A stretch of DNA of 64,000 bases from the NCBI RefSeq assembly GCF_013282155.1, contig NZ_BLWI01000005.1, positions 248,001 to 312,000 on the forward strand, in the 5' to 3' direction. Below, one piece after another: positions 45,879-54,871 of this stretch. Each line of letters starts with the position of its first letter. Position 1 is the stretch's first letter. The notes beneath the pieces are model-generated. The model worked only from the letters and a program-made list of their open reading frames with translations, was not told the origin of the DNA and ran no database searches. Both the position numbers and the translations under genes were made by a program. Source of the stretch: Sulfitobacter sp. HGT1. GTDB taxonomy: Bacteria > Pseudomonadota > Alphaproteobacteria > Rhodobacterales > Rhodobacteraceae.

Positions 45879-46694
45879 ATGAGCGATACACCAGGCATAG
45901 CGATTACAGGGGCTTCGGGCCGGATGGGTCAGATGTTGATTGGGCAGGTTTCTGCCAATGACCGGGTGCGGTTGGTGGGCGCGGTTGAACGCGCGGGGCA
46001 TCCTTGGGTCGGTCAGGATGTCGGCGTCGCCATGGGCGGCGCAGCTTTGGGGGTGATCGTAACCGATGATCCGCTCGAGGCGATTGCCCCTGCGCAGGCG
46101 GTCATCGACTTTACCGCGCCGCAAGCCACGCTGGAATTTGCAGCGATTGCAGCACAAGCCCGTGCCGTTCATGTCATCGGCACGACCGGCATGACCGAGG
46201 CAGAGATCGCGCAGCTTGAACCTGCATCGCGCCATGCTGTGATCGTGCGCGCCGGCAACATGAGCCTTGGGGTGAACCTGCTGACCCAACTTACAAAACG
46301 TGTGGCCGCCGCGCTGGACGAGGATTTCGACATCGAAATCATCGAGGCACATCACAACCAGAAGGTGGATGCGCCCTCGGGCACGGCCTTGATGCTGGGC
46401 GAAGCGGCGGCAGAGGGGCGAGGTGTGTCGCTTGCAGATGTGTCCGACCGGGGCCGTGACGGCATGACAGGCGCGCGGCGACGTGGCGATATCGGTTTTA
46501 CTGCGATCCGGGGCGGCGACATTGTTGGCGAACATGACGTTCTCTTCGCTGCGGCAGGTGAACGGATCATCCTCAGGCACGTTGCCTCGGACCGGGCTGT
46601 ATTCGCGCGCGGGGCGATCAAAGCAGCGCTTTGGGGGCAGGGTAAGATGCCCGGGCAATATGACATGCTTGATGTGCTGGGGCTGAATGACTGA
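45879..46694 (+). CDS. dapB: 4-hydroxy-tetrahydrodipicolinate reductase
   Basis: A 271-residue enzyme of lysine/diaminopimelate synthesis. It has the N-terminal nucleotide fold [29 protein letters not shown], the NMSLGVNLL linker, and the catalytic-site motif [19 protein letters not shown]. The dimer/tetramer region continues [30 protein letters not shown]. Divergent from rbfA, an arrangement often seen in Rhodobacterales, with a 71-bp intergenic space that must carry both promoters. Confidence 0.97.
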   Translation: MSDTPGIAITGASGRMGQMLIGQVSANDRVRLVGAVERAGHPWVGQDVGVAMGGAALGVIVTDDPLEAIAPAQAVIDFTAPQATLEFAAIAAQARAVHVIGTTGMTEAEIAQLEPASRHAVIVRAGNMSLGVNLLTQLTKRVAAALDEDFDIEIIEAHHNQKVDAPSGTALMLGEAAAEGRGVSLADVSDRGRDGMTGARRRGDIGFTAIRGGDIVGEHDVLFAAAGERIILRHVASDRAVFARGAIKAALWGQGKMPGQYDMLDVLGLND

Positions 46695-46781
46695 CCGGCA
46701 TCGTTATTTTTTACGGGTGAGATGAAACTATCTTAACGGTTCCTGCGTATGTGTTGGTAAGCAACCACGCAGGAGCCCTTT

Positions 46782-47138
46782 ATGAGAGACGTTCTAGTAC
46801 TCGCCTGCGCAAGTATCGTTGTGCTTGCGACGGCCGCCAAGGCTGACTTTCAAAAGCTTGAAACCCAGGCTGATTTTGTATCTGCAGTGGCTGGAAAAAC
46901 ATTAAAGCGACCGATGGTCGAGCTCAATGTGACACCGGCAGGGGGCATTTCAGGGAAGGGCGCTGTTTGGCCCGTCTCGGGTAAATGGACCTGGAAAGAC
47001 GGGTATTTTTGCCGCGATCTGGTGTGGGGTGGCGATGATCTGGGGCATAATTGCCAGGAGGTCAGCCTGAACGGGGGGAAGATACGGTTCACCTCTGACA
47101 AGGGCACCGGACAATCCGCCGATTTCACATTACGTTGA
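46782..47138 (+). CDS. Small secreted protein of unknown function
   Basis: A 118-residue protein with a Sec signal (VLVLACASIVVLATAAKA). The mature part has FQKLETQADFVSAVAGKTLKRPMVELNVTPAGGISGKG, then KWTWKDGYFCRDLVWGGDDLGHNCQEVSLNGGKIRF. Its two cysteines (YFCRDL, HNCQEV) could pair. Proteins like this are common next to dapB in this order and are sometimes mislabelled as dihydrodipicolinate reductase; it has no enzyme motif. RBS AGGAG lies upstream of ATG 46782. Confidence 0.78.
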   Translation: MRDVLVLACASIVVLATAAKADFQKLETQADFVSAVAGKTLKRPMVELNVTPAGGISGKGAVWPVSGKWTWKDGYFCRDLVWGGDDLGHNCQEVSLNGGKIRFTSDKGTGQSADFTLR

Positions 47139-47198
47139 CGGCAGCACCGGTTTTTCGAAAAACCGGACCAGAATTTTCGAAAAATTCTGCCGCGTCAA
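47135..47198. repeat. Two-palindrome intergenic element, copy 2, with outer arms
   Basis: Palindrome A: CCGGTTTTTC/GAAAAACCGG (47147-47166), perfect. Palindrome B: CAGAATTTT (47169-47177) / AAAATTCTG (47181-47189). Outer arms TTGACGGCAG (47135-47144) and CTGCCGCGTCAA (47187-47198) also pair apart from a 2-nt bulge, which would give a three-way junction. It lies between converging genes, so it may also stop transcription in both directions. Confidence 0.78.
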
Positions 47199-47209
47199 AC
47201 CGCTGTCGT

Positions 47210-47491
47210 TCAAAAATCGACAGCGATTCCTTTTTTCTCCCAATCGCCATAGCGGACAGGCTCTGGCCCGTCCCTGCCGCCCAGTTCGGGTGGCAATTCC
47301 AGCTCTTGCGCTTTTTTGCGGCGCTCCGCGGCTTCGGCCAAGGCGCGCTGGGCGGCCGGCGGCAGGTCTGGCGAGATCATGGGATTGGGCCCGGGCATTG
47401 GCTCGGGTGGCAGATCGGGGCCCGGCTCCGGCATCGGCTGGGGATCATGGGGCGGGCTTGGCATCGGTTTTGGGCCTGCGTCGGTCATCAT
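47210..47491 (-). CDS. SDHAF4-type (DUF1674) succinate dehydrogenase assembly factor
   Basis: A 93-residue protein whose C-terminus GPEPVRYGDWEKKGIAVDF is the DUF1674/SDHAF4 signature. SDHAF4 binds flavinated SdhA and aids assembly of complex II. The N-terminal 45 residues are an unusual Pro-Met-Pro-Gly run (for example PMPEPGPDLPPEPMPGP) absent from typical 60-70-residue members. RBS AGAGG lies upstream of ATG 47491. Convergent with the small secreted protein; no sdh genes are in the window. Confidence 0.88.
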   Translation of the reverse strand: MMTDAGPKPMPSPPHDPQPMPEPGPDLPPEPMPGPNPMISPDLPPAAQRALAEAAERRKKAQELELPPELGGRDGPEPVRYGDWEKKGIAVDF

Positions 47492-47533
47492 CTCATCCTC
47501 TTGAGGCTACGGCCCCCTTGATATACGCCGTAG

Positions 47534-48850
47534 ATGCGCTCAGACAACCCGAGCGATCCAAGCAAGAAAGCGTTTCGCATGTCAGATACCGGCGTTCAGG
47601 CCCGCAGAAGTGCGGTTTATCTTCTCGATATGATTCTGGAGGAAGAAAGCCTGATGTCCGAACTTCTGGCATCCGGTGCCCTGGACAAGCTGCCCCCCGA
47701 TGACCGCGCCCGCGCACAGCGGCTTGCGCTGGACACGTTGCGCGGCATGGAACGCGCGGACCGGCTCTTGCAAAAGCACCTTTCGAAATATCCCCCGCTG
47801 ACGGTGCGCAACGCATTGCGGGTGGGCACGGTCGAGCTTTGCCAGGGCGGGGCCGCGCATGGCGTCGTGAACGCGATGGTCGAACTGGTCGGAAGCCACA
47901 AAAAACTGGGGCACCTCAAGGGGCTGACCAACGCGGTGCTGCGCAAGATCGCGACCGAAGGGCCAGAGGCGTGGGACGCGCTGCGATCCCCCCGTTTGCC
48001 CAAATGGCTGCGCGGCCCGCTGACCGAAGCCTGGGGGGCGGAAGCCATCGCAGGTATCGAGGCTGCCCATTTCGCCGGTGCGCCGCTTGACCTGACCGCC
48101 AAAAAAGACCCCGAGGCCTTGGCCGAGGCTGTGGGTGGCGTGGTTTTGCCGACCGGATCGGTGCGCGTCATGGACGCAGGGCAGGTGACGGCGATGCCCG
48201 GCTTTGCCGAAGGCGACTGGTGGGTGCAGGATGCCGCCGCTGCCTTGCCCGTCAAAATACTGGCCCCTCAAAAAGGCGAGGCTGTGCTGGATTTATGTGC
48301 CGCGCCCGGCGGCAAAACGATGCAACTGGCCGCAGCAGGGGCGCAAGTCACGGCTGTCGACAGTTCTAAACCGCGCATGCAGCGGGTTCGCGAAAACCTA
48401 GCCCGTGTTCATCTGCCGGCAAAGGTCGTCGTCGTTGATGCGCGCAAGTTTGAAGGTCAGTTCGATGCGATCCTGCTGGACGCGCCGTGTTCGGCCACAG
48501 GAACGATTCGCCGCCATCCGGATTTGCCCCATGCCAAGGACGGCTCCGAATTTGGCGAGCTGATCGAATTGCAATCCGAGATGATTGATCATGCGTGGTC
48601 CTTGTTGAACCCCGGCGGGCGTTTGGTGTTTTGCACCTGTTCGCTGCTTCCTGACGAGGGCGAGGTGCAGGTCGACGAGGCGCTGGAGCGGCATCCGGAT
48701 ATGTCTGTCGACCGCACGGCCCTTGATATCGAAGGCATTGATCCTGCGTGGATAAGTTCCGAAGGCGGGTTGCGGTTGCGGCCTGATTATTGGGCAGACC
48801 GTGGCGGGATGGACGGTTTTTATATCGTTTGTTTGCGCAAGGCAGCCTGA
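47534..48850 (+). CDS. rsmB: RsmB-type rRNA cytosine-C5 methyltransferase
   Basis: A 438-residue protein with an N-terminal NusB-like RNA-binding domain (about 20-150; RAQRLALDTLRGMERADRLLQKH) and a SAM methyltransferase domain (about 215-435). The SAM pocket is VLDLCAAPGGKTMQLAAAG. Two catalytic cysteines are in LLDAPCSATGTIRRHPDL and FCTCSLLPDEGE, as in m5C enzymes; E. coli RsmB methylates C967 of 16S rRNA. The start is unsure: ATG 47534 or ATG 47579 (MSDTGVQARRSA), neither with a strong Shine-Dalgarno. Confidence 0.92.
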   Translation: MRSDNPSDPSKKAFRMSDTGVQARRSAVYLLDMILEEESLMSELLASGALDKLPPDDRARAQRLALDTLRGMERADRLLQKHLSKYPPLTVRNALRVGTVELCQGGAAHGVVNAMVELVGSHKKLGHLKGLTNAVLRKIATEGPEAWDALRSPRLPKWLRGPLTEAWGAEAIAGIEAAHFAGAPLDLTAKKDPEALAEAVGGVVLPTGSVRVMDAGQVTAMPGFAEGDWWVQDAAAALPVKILAPQKGEAVLDLCAAPGGKTMQLAAAGAQVTAVDSSKPRMQRVRENLARVHLPAKVVVVDARKFEGQFDAILLDAPCSATGTIRRHPDLPHAKDGSEFGELIELQSEMIDHAWSLLNPGGRLVFCTCSLLPDEGEVQVDEALERHPDMSVDRTALDIEGIDPAWISSEGGLRLRPDYWADRGGMDGFYIVCLRKAA

Positions 48851-48964
48851 TAGGGTGAAACGGAATCGATCAATGCCAAAAACGACCGGTCAAAATGCGG
48901 TGACTTAGGGACATTCTGTGCGTATAGTTTCCCAAACGCCACCAGAGCGTACAAGGGCAGCAGC

Positions 48965-50713
48965 ATGATCAGTACCAGTTTTCACGCGCGAAAGACGCGT
49001 TTCCTGAACCGTTGGCACGCGCGCGCGGCCGCCAAGACCCGTGCGCAAGCCAAAGGGTTTGTTTCATCGCCGGAACCGCGCACGATCGGATCATTTGCGC
49101 GCGGCAGGCAGTTGATTGCAGGGAACCTGCTGTTTTCAGGTACGTTGATCGAAGCGCCCGAAGCTGAAACCCTGTGGGATGTCGCGACACCCGATCAGGA
49201 ATTCGCACAAGAATTGCACGGTTTTGCGTGGTTGGATGATCTGGCGGCTGTCGGTGATCTGAAAGCCCGCGAAACGGCGCAACGATGGCTTTGGGGCTGG
49301 ATTGACCAGTTCGGCACGGGCCGCGGGATCGGCTGGACGCCTGATTTGACGGGGCGGCGTTTGATCCGCTGGATCAACCATGCCTTGTTTGTTTTGCGCG
49401 GCACCGAGCAGGAACAAAGCGACGCTTTTTACCGGTCTTTGGTAAGCCAGACCCATTTCCTGTCGCGCCGTTGGCATGCCGCTGCCGCCGGTCTGCCCCG
49501 TTTCGAGGCGTTGACCGGGCTGGTGTATGCCGGCCTTTCGCTGGAGGGGCTGGAAACTCTGGCAGACCCCGCGATCAAGGCGTTGGCGCGGGAATGCGAT
49601 GCCCAGATCGACGAGCAAGGCGGATTGCCCACGCGAAACCCCGAAGAACTGCTGCAAGTCTTTACCTTGCTGACATGGGCGGCGGCTGCGCTGAGCGATG
49701 CAGGGCGGGGCACCCCCAAGGCGCATATGGCCGCCATCGAACGGATTGCCCCGACGTTGCGCACCTTGCGCCACTCGGACGGCGGTTTGGCGCGGTTCCA
49801 CGGTGGCGGGCGCGGGGCCGAAGGCTGGCTGGATCACGCGCTGTCGACCGCCAAGGTCAAGACGCGGCAACCCGACGGGCTGTCGATGGGGTACGCACGT
49901 CTCTCTGCCGGTCGCACCAGTGTGATCATTGATGCAAGCGCGCCTCCGGTTGGGGCGAATTCGGTAAATGCCCATGCCTCCACGCTTGCGTTTGAATTGA
50001 CATCGGGCCGCCGGCCATTGGTGGTCAACTGCGGGTCTGGCGCGTCTTTCGGGGCTGAATGGCGCAGGGCAGGGCGCGCGACACCGTCCCATTCGACTTT
50101 GTCGCTGGGTGGATATTCCAGCGCGAGGCTGGCCGATCCTGATCGCCACACCGGACAGGAAGCGTTGATTGATGGCCCGACATTCGTCCCCGTCGAAATC
50201 GGCGCAATGAGCGATGGCACCAAGTTTCAGGGCGGTCACAACGGCTATGTTGCGGGGTTCGGGCTGACCCATGCCCGCACGATTGAATTAACCCATGACG
50301 GGCGCGCCGTTGCAGGCGAGGATATGCTGCTGGCGCTGGAAGAGTCCGAAAAGCGCCAGTTCGACCGTGAAATGGACGCGGTCAAGCTCAGGGGTATCCC
50401 GTTCGAGATTCGTTTTCATCTGCATCCTGACGTCGATGCGACGCTGGATCTGGGCGGGGCGGCAATTTCGATGGCCCAAAAAAGCGGAGAGATCTGGGTC
50501 TTCCGTCATGATGGCATCCATAAACTGTCTTTGGAACCAAGCGTTTACCTTGAGCGCAACCGCCTGAGACCGCGCGCATCCTTGCAGATTCTGCTGGCCG
50601 GACGCGCCACAACACATGCCACGCGGGTCAGGTGGTCCTTGTCCAAAGCGCAGGAAACTGCGATTGGCGTGCGGGATCTGTCTCAAGACGATCCATATGA
50701 TGACCAAGACTGA
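48965..50713 (+). CDS. Heparinase II/III family protein
   Basis: A 582-residue protein with an all-alpha (alpha/alpha)-toroid N-terminal half (about 1-300; [30 protein letters not shown]) and a beta-sandwich heparinase II/III C-terminal domain (about 310-540; [62 protein letters not shown]). Members are polysaccharide lyases or related proteins acting on uronic-acid or cell-surface glycans. No signal peptide is visible. It sits between rsmB and purH in a run of close plus-strand genes, a common order in Rhodobacterales, so a role in envelope turnover is likely but unproven. Confidence 0.87.
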   Translation: MISTSFHARKTRFLNRWHARAAAKTRAQAKGFVSSPEPRTIGSFARGRQLIAGNLLFSGTLIEAPEAETLWDVATPDQEFAQELHGFAWLDDLAAVGDLKARETAQRWLWGWIDQFGTGRGIGWTPDLTGRRLIRWINHALFVLRGTEQEQSDAFYRSLVSQTHFLSRRWHAAAAGLPRFEALTGLVYAGLSLEGLETLADPAIKALARECDAQIDEQGGLPTRNPEELLQVFTLLTWAAAALSDAGRGTPKAHMAAIERIAPTLRTLRHSDGGLARFHGGGRGAEGWLDHALSTAKVKTRQPDGLSMGYARLSAGRTSVIIDASAPPVGANSVNAHASTLAFELTSGRRPLVVNCGSGASFGAEWRRAGRATPSHSTLSLGGYSSARLADPDRHTGQEALIDGPTFVPVEIGAMSDGTKFQGGHNGYVAGFGLTHARTIELTHDGRAVAGEDMLLALEESEKRQFDREMDAVKLRGIPFEIRFHLHPDVDATLDLGGAAISMAQKSGEIWVFRHDGIHKLSLEPSVYLERNRLRPRASLQILLAGRATTHATRVRWSLSKAQETAIGVRDLSQDDPYDDQD

Positions 50714-50729
50714 CCCAAGGAACCTTACT

Positions 50730-52316
50730 ATGCCCGATCTTTACCCCGTCTCCCGCGCGCTACTTTCTGTTTCTGACAAGACCGGTTTGGTCGAGCTTGG
50801 TCAGGCGTTGGCATCCCACGGGGTCGAATTGCTGAGCACCGGTGGCACCGCCAAAGCCTTGCGCGATGCCGGTCTGGCCGTAAAGGACGTGTCCGAGGTC
50901 ACCGGATTTCCCGAAATGATGGACGGTCGGGTCAAGACGTTGCACCCGGTGGTACATGGCGGTTTGCTGGCGTTGCGCGACAATGACGAACATGTCGCGG
51001 CAATGGACAAGCACGGGATCGGCGCAATCGATCTGGTGGTCGTCAATCTGTACCCGTTCGAAGAAACAGTCGCCAAAGGTGCCGAATACGATGAAGTGAT
51101 CGAAAACATCGACATCGGTGGCCCTGCGATGATCCGCTCTGCCGCGAAAAACCACGGTTTTGTGAACGTGATCGTCGATGTCGAAGATTACGCCGTGGTG
51201 ATCAAGGAACTGGGCGATCACAACGGCCAGACGTCCTATGCCCTGCGTCAGCGGTTGGCACAGACGGCCTATGCCCGCACCGCGGCCTATGACACCGCCG
51301 TGAGCACATGGATGGCAGCACAGGTCGGCGGCACACCGCGGCGTCGCACTGTTGGCGGCACCTTGGCCCAGACCCTGCGTTATGGCGAAAACCCGCACCA
51401 ATCGGCAGCCTTTTACACAGACGGGTCAAACCGCCCCGGCGTTGCCACAGCAACCCAGCATCAGGGCAAGGAACTGTCTTATAACAACATCAACGACACC
51501 GATGCAGCCTATGAACTGGTCAGCGAATTTGACCCCGCTCAAGGGCCTGCCTGTGCGATCATCAAACACGCGAACCCCTGCGGCGTGGCGCGTGGCACGT
51601 CGATGGTTGATGCCTATTCGCGTGCGTTCGACTGTGACCGGACATCCGCCTTTGGCGGTATCATCGCGTTGAACCAGACATTGGACGGCGAAACCGCCGA
51701 AGCGATCAGCAAAATCTTTACCGAAGTTGTGATTGCCCCTGGTGCAACCGACGACGCAAAAGCGATCTTTGCCAAGAAAAAGAACCTGCGCCTGCTGACC
51801 ACCAGCGGTCTGGCCGATCCAACGTTGGCCGCATTGGCGTTCCGTCAGGTTTCGGGCGGCTATCTTGTGCAGGACAAGGATATTGGCCGGATCACCATGG
51901 CTGACCTCAAGGTCGTGACCAAGCGCCAGCCTTCGGATCAGGAACTTGCGGACATGATGTTTGCATGGACCGTTGCCAAACACGTCAAATCCAACGCGAT
52001 CATCTATGTCAAAGACGGTGCAACCGTGGGCGTCGGTGCCGGCCAGATGAGCCGCGTTGACAGCACGCGCATCGCCGCTCGCAAGGCGCAGGACATGGCC
52101 GAAGTCATGGGCCTGCCCGCACCACTGACCCAAGGGTCGGTTGTGGCGTCGGATGCGTTCTTTCCCTTTGCGGACGGTCTGATCACAGCGGCAGAGGCGG
52201 GTGCCACAGCATTGATCCAGCCCGGGGGTTCCATGCGCGATGACGAAGTGATTGCAGCAGCAGACGAGGCCGGGCTTGCCATGGTCTTTACCGGGATGCG
52301 CCATTTCCGTCACTAA
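50730..52316 (+). CDS. purH: Bifunctional AICAR transformylase/IMP cyclohydrolase
   Basis: Last two steps of IMP synthesis. The 528-residue protein has the N-terminal MGS-like IMP cyclohydrolase domain (about 1-140; [48 protein letters not shown]) and the AICAR transformylase domain (about 150-528). The latter carries the lysine-histidine motif IIKHANPCG and the C-terminal DAFFPFADG and [12 protein letters not shown] 50730 has AAGGA 8 nt upstream and lies 16 bp after the heparinase-like gene, leaving no room for a riboswitch leader. Confidence 0.98.
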   Translation: MPDLYPVSRALLSVSDKTGLVELGQALASHGVELLSTGGTAKALRDAGLAVKDVSEVTGFPEMMDGRVKTLHPVVHGGLLALRDNDEHVAAMDKHGIGAIDLVVVNLYPFEETVAKGAEYDEVIENIDIGGPAMIRSAAKNHGFVNVIVDVEDYAVVIKELGDHNGQTSYALRQRLAQTAYARTAAYDTAVSTWMAAQVGGTPRRRTVGGTLAQTLRYGENPHQSAAFYTDGSNRPGVATATQHQGKELSYNNINDTDAAYELVSEFDPAQGPACAIIKHANPCGVARGTSMVDAYSRAFDCDRTSAFGGIIALNQTLDGETAEAISKIFTEVVIAPGATDDAKAIFAKKKNLRLLTTSGLADPTLAALAFRQVSGGYLVQDKDIGRITMADLKVVTKRQPSDQELADMMFAWTVAKHVKSNAIIYVKDGATVGVGAGQMSRVDSTRIAARKAQDMAEVMGLPAPLTQGSVVASDAFFPFADGLITAAEAGATALIQPGGSMRDDEVIAAADEAGLAMVFTGMRHFRH

Positions 52317-52350
52317 GGTTCTTCGACAGCGTAGTTTTAAAAGGTTTGGT

Positions 52351-52848
52351 ATGCGTATCATTTTCTGGGCCGGTTTTGTGGCCTTCTTTCTGGATCAGCT
52401 GAGCAAATACATCGTTATTCACGCGATGGAGCTAAGCCGCATTCGCACGATTGATGTGCTTCCGCCGGTGATCAATTTTCGTTACGGCGAAAATCGCGGG
52501 ATCAATTTTGGCCTTTTCGGCGACGGAGCGGACGCAAGCCGGTGGATTTTAATCGCACTGGCTTGCGCGATCTGTGTGGGGGTTCTGGTTTGGGCCTATC
52601 GGCATGCTATGGGCTATTGGGCCAAAGTGAGTGCCGGTTTGCTGATCGGGGGTGCGCTTGCAAATGTCGTGGACCGACTGCTGTATGGATATGTCCTTGA
52701 TTTCCTGAACATGTCTTGCTGTGGGATCAACAATCCCTTTGTCTTTAACATCGCGGATGTGTTCATTTTTGCGGGGGCAATTGGTTTGATATTCTTTACT
52801 TCCGACCCCAAAAAACCGGTGAACAAGCCGGGGAAAAAAGGTCAGTGA
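52351..52848 (+). CDS. lspA: Lipoprotein signal peptidase (signal peptidase II)
   Basis: A 165-residue inner-membrane aspartyl protease with four predicted helices that removes signal peptides from prolipoproteins. The catalytic pair is D117 (GYVLDFLN) and D136 (FNIADVFIF), spaced 19 as in structurally known LspA. NFRYGENRGINFGLF and GALANVVDRL are conserved. ATG 52351 has AAAGG upstream. It probably processes the DUF3035 lipoprotein encoded next, among others, and forms a unit with purH. Confidence 0.95.
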   Translation: MRIIFWAGFVAFFLDQLSKYIVIHAMELSRIRTIDVLPPVINFRYGENRGINFGLFGDGADASRWILIALACAICVGVLVWAYRHAMGYWAKVSAGLLIGGALANVVDRLLYGYVLDFLNMSCCGINNPFVFNIADVFIFAGAIGLIFFTSDPKKPVNKPGKKGQ

Positions 52849-52899
52849 CATTTACCGCCTGCCTGCGTTAGGTATGTACAGGCCTGTAGGAGACCCGTC

Positions 52900-53403
52900 A
52901 TGCGCTTTGTCGCCGCTCTTGTTTTGATTTCGCTTGCACTTGCTGGCTGCGCCAACGATGGCCTGCGTGACATTCGTGGAACGGCCAAAGGTCCTGATGA
53001 ATTCATGATCCAGCCGGTAAAGCCCCTGACCGAACCGGCAGATTACACGAGCTTGCCGGTGCCAACGCCGGGGCAGGCAAATCTGACCGACCGCAACGCC
53101 ATTGCCGAAGGTATCCAGGCCTTCGGTGGCCGCCCCGAAGCAACCGGTGGCGGCATTCCGGCCAGCGATGGTGCGCTTGTTCAACAGGCAAGCCGTTTTG
53201 GTGTGGCTCCTGCGATCCGGCAGGAACTGGCTGAAACCGATGCGGCTTTCCGCAAGCGCAAGGCGCGGTTTACCCAGTTCAGGATCGTCCCGACGGACCG
53301 CTACAATCAGGCCTACAAACGCCAGTCCCTTGATGCGGCTGCCGAAGCGGCGCGTTGGCGTCGTGCAGGTGCGCGGACGCCGTCTGCCCCTCCGTCAAAC
53401 TAA
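52900..53403 (+). CDS. DUF3035 lipoprotein
   Basis: A 167-residue lipoprotein (VALVLISLALAGC-type signal; lipidated Cys at about residue 17). The mature protein fits DUF3035, an alphaproteobacterial family: GPDEFMIQPVKPLTEPADYTSLPVPTPGQANLTDRNAIAEGIQAFGG. A helical RKARFTQFRIVPTDRYNQAYKRQSLDAAAEAARWRRAG tail follows. Function unknown. Placed directly after lspA and before the M16 peptidases, a conserved neighbourhood that suggests an envelope role. Confidence 0.87.
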   Translation: MRFVAALVLISLALAGCANDGLRDIRGTAKGPDEFMIQPVKPLTEPADYTSLPVPTPGQANLTDRNAIAEGIQAFGGRPEATGGGIPASDGALVQQASRFGVAPAIRQELAETDAAFRKRKARFTQFRIVPTDRYNQAYKRQSLDAAAEAARWRRAGARTPSAPPSN

Positions 53404-53527
53404 TCGATTTCTTGCGGTATCGCGCCGACCAACCGGCTCGCCACGATTACAAATCTGTTAGGTCCCTTGATCGCCCCGCGGGGTGGCGTAAGTAAGGTGT
53501 CATCGGACCCTGCTTAAAGGACCAACC

Positions 53528-54871
53528 ATGTTCAGATTACCGGCCTTTGCCGCCTTTGTTTCGCTTTTGCTGCCCGTGGCATCTGCCAGCGCCGCCGAAA
53601 ACGAGGCTGTCACCCATTTCACCTTGGACAACGGGATGGAGGTCGTGGTCGTCGAAGATCACCGTGCGCCATCCGTTCAGCAAATGGTCTGGTATCGGGC
53701 AGGGTCGGCGGATGAACCTAAAGGGTCATCCGGTGTTGCGCATTTCCTTGAGCATCTGCTGTTCAAAGCGACAGACAAGATGGAATCGGGTGAGTTTTCA
53801 GCCACGGTTGCCAAAAACGGGGGGCGGGACAATGCCTTCACCAGCTATGATTACACGGCGTATTACCAACGGGTCGCAGCAGACCGGCTGGAACTGATGA
53901 TGCGGATGGAATCAGACCGGATGAAAAACATCCGCCTGACCCCCGAAAACATCGCGACAGAACGTGACGTGATCATCGAGGAACGCAATCAACGCACGGA
54001 AAATGACCCTGCTTCGCTGTTTCGCGAACAAATGAGCGCAGCACAGTATCTCAACCACCGCTATGGCACACCCGTGATTGGCTGGATGCATGAAATGCGC
54101 GAACTTGATCTGCAAGACGCGCTTGATTTCTATGGCCTGTACTATTCGCCCAATAACGCGATCCTGGTGGTGTCCGGCGATGTCATACCTGACGAGGTCC
54201 GTCGCCTGGCCGAGCAATATTACGGTGTGATCCCAGCCAACCCCGATTTGCCTGCGCGGTTGCGTACCCAAGAGCCACCCCAAACCGCAGAACGGCGCAT
54301 GACGTTTCGCGATCCGCGGGTGGCGCAGGAATATGTCAGCCGGTCCTATCTGGCGCAGGAACGTGATCCGGGCGATCAGAAAACCGCAGCGGCTTTGACC
54401 ATTCTGGCAGAAATTCTGGGCGGTGGCACAACATCCTATCTGGTGGAAAAGCTGCAATTTGATGCGCCTGTCGCAACCTATTCCGGCGCTTTCTACAACG
54501 GGCAGACTTTGGACGATACGACCTTCAATCTGGTTGTCGTGCCGCGCCCGGATGTGACGTTGCAAGATGCCGAAGACGCGATGGATGCCGCGATTGCCAG
54601 CTTTATGAAAGACGGCGTTGATGCCGGACATCTGGAGCGGATCAAAGCGCAGGTCCGCGCCGAACAGATCTATTCGCGTGACAGCGCCGACAGTGTTGCG
54701 AACCGCTATGGCAGCGCGCTGGCCATCGGGCTGTCCGTTCAAGACGTGCAAGACTGGCCGGACGTTCTGGAGGCGGTGACCCCTGATGACATCATGCAAG
54801 CCGCCCAAGATGTATTTAACCGCGAGGCATCCGTTACAGGCTGGCTAATGCGTGAAGAGGTGACCCAATGA
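53528..54871 (+). CDS. M16 zinc metallopeptidase (active half of a pair)
   Basis: A 447-residue exported protein (signal FVSLLLPVASASAAE). The inverted zinc motif HxxEH is complete: H72, E75 and H76 in GVAHFLEHLLFK, with the further glutamate in the ERDVIIEERNQR region. It belongs to the pitrilysin/processing-peptidase class, expected in the periplasm. It overlaps the next M16 gene by 4 bp, and the two probably form a heterodimeric clam-shell peptidase, as in mitochondrial processing peptidase. Confidence 0.93.
   Translation: MFRLPAFAAFVSLLLPVASASAAENEAVTHFTLDNGMEVVVVEDHRAPSVQQMVWYRAGSADEPKGSSGVAHFLEHLLFKATDKMESGEFSATVAKNGGRDNAFTSYDYTAYYQRVAADRLELMMRMESDRMKNIRLTPENIATERDVIIEERNQRTENDPASLFREQMSAAQYLNHRYGTPVIGWMHEMRELDLQDALDFYGLYYSPNNAILVVSGDVIPDEVRRLAEQYYGVIPANPDLPARLRTQEPPQTAERRMTFRDPRVAQEYVSRSYLAQERDPGDQKTAAALTILAEILGGGTTSYLVEKLQFDAPVATYSGAFYNGQTLDDTTFNLVVVPRPDVTLQDAEDAMDAAIASFMKDGVDAGHLERIKAQVRAEQIYSRDSADSVANRYGSALAIGLSVQDVQDWPDVLEAVTPDDIMQAAQDVFNREASVTGWLMREEVTQ

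Noticed and set aside
50714..50729. Purine-type riboswitch ahead of purH
   Set aside because: Only 16 bp separate purH from the preceding gene, leaving no room for a leader.
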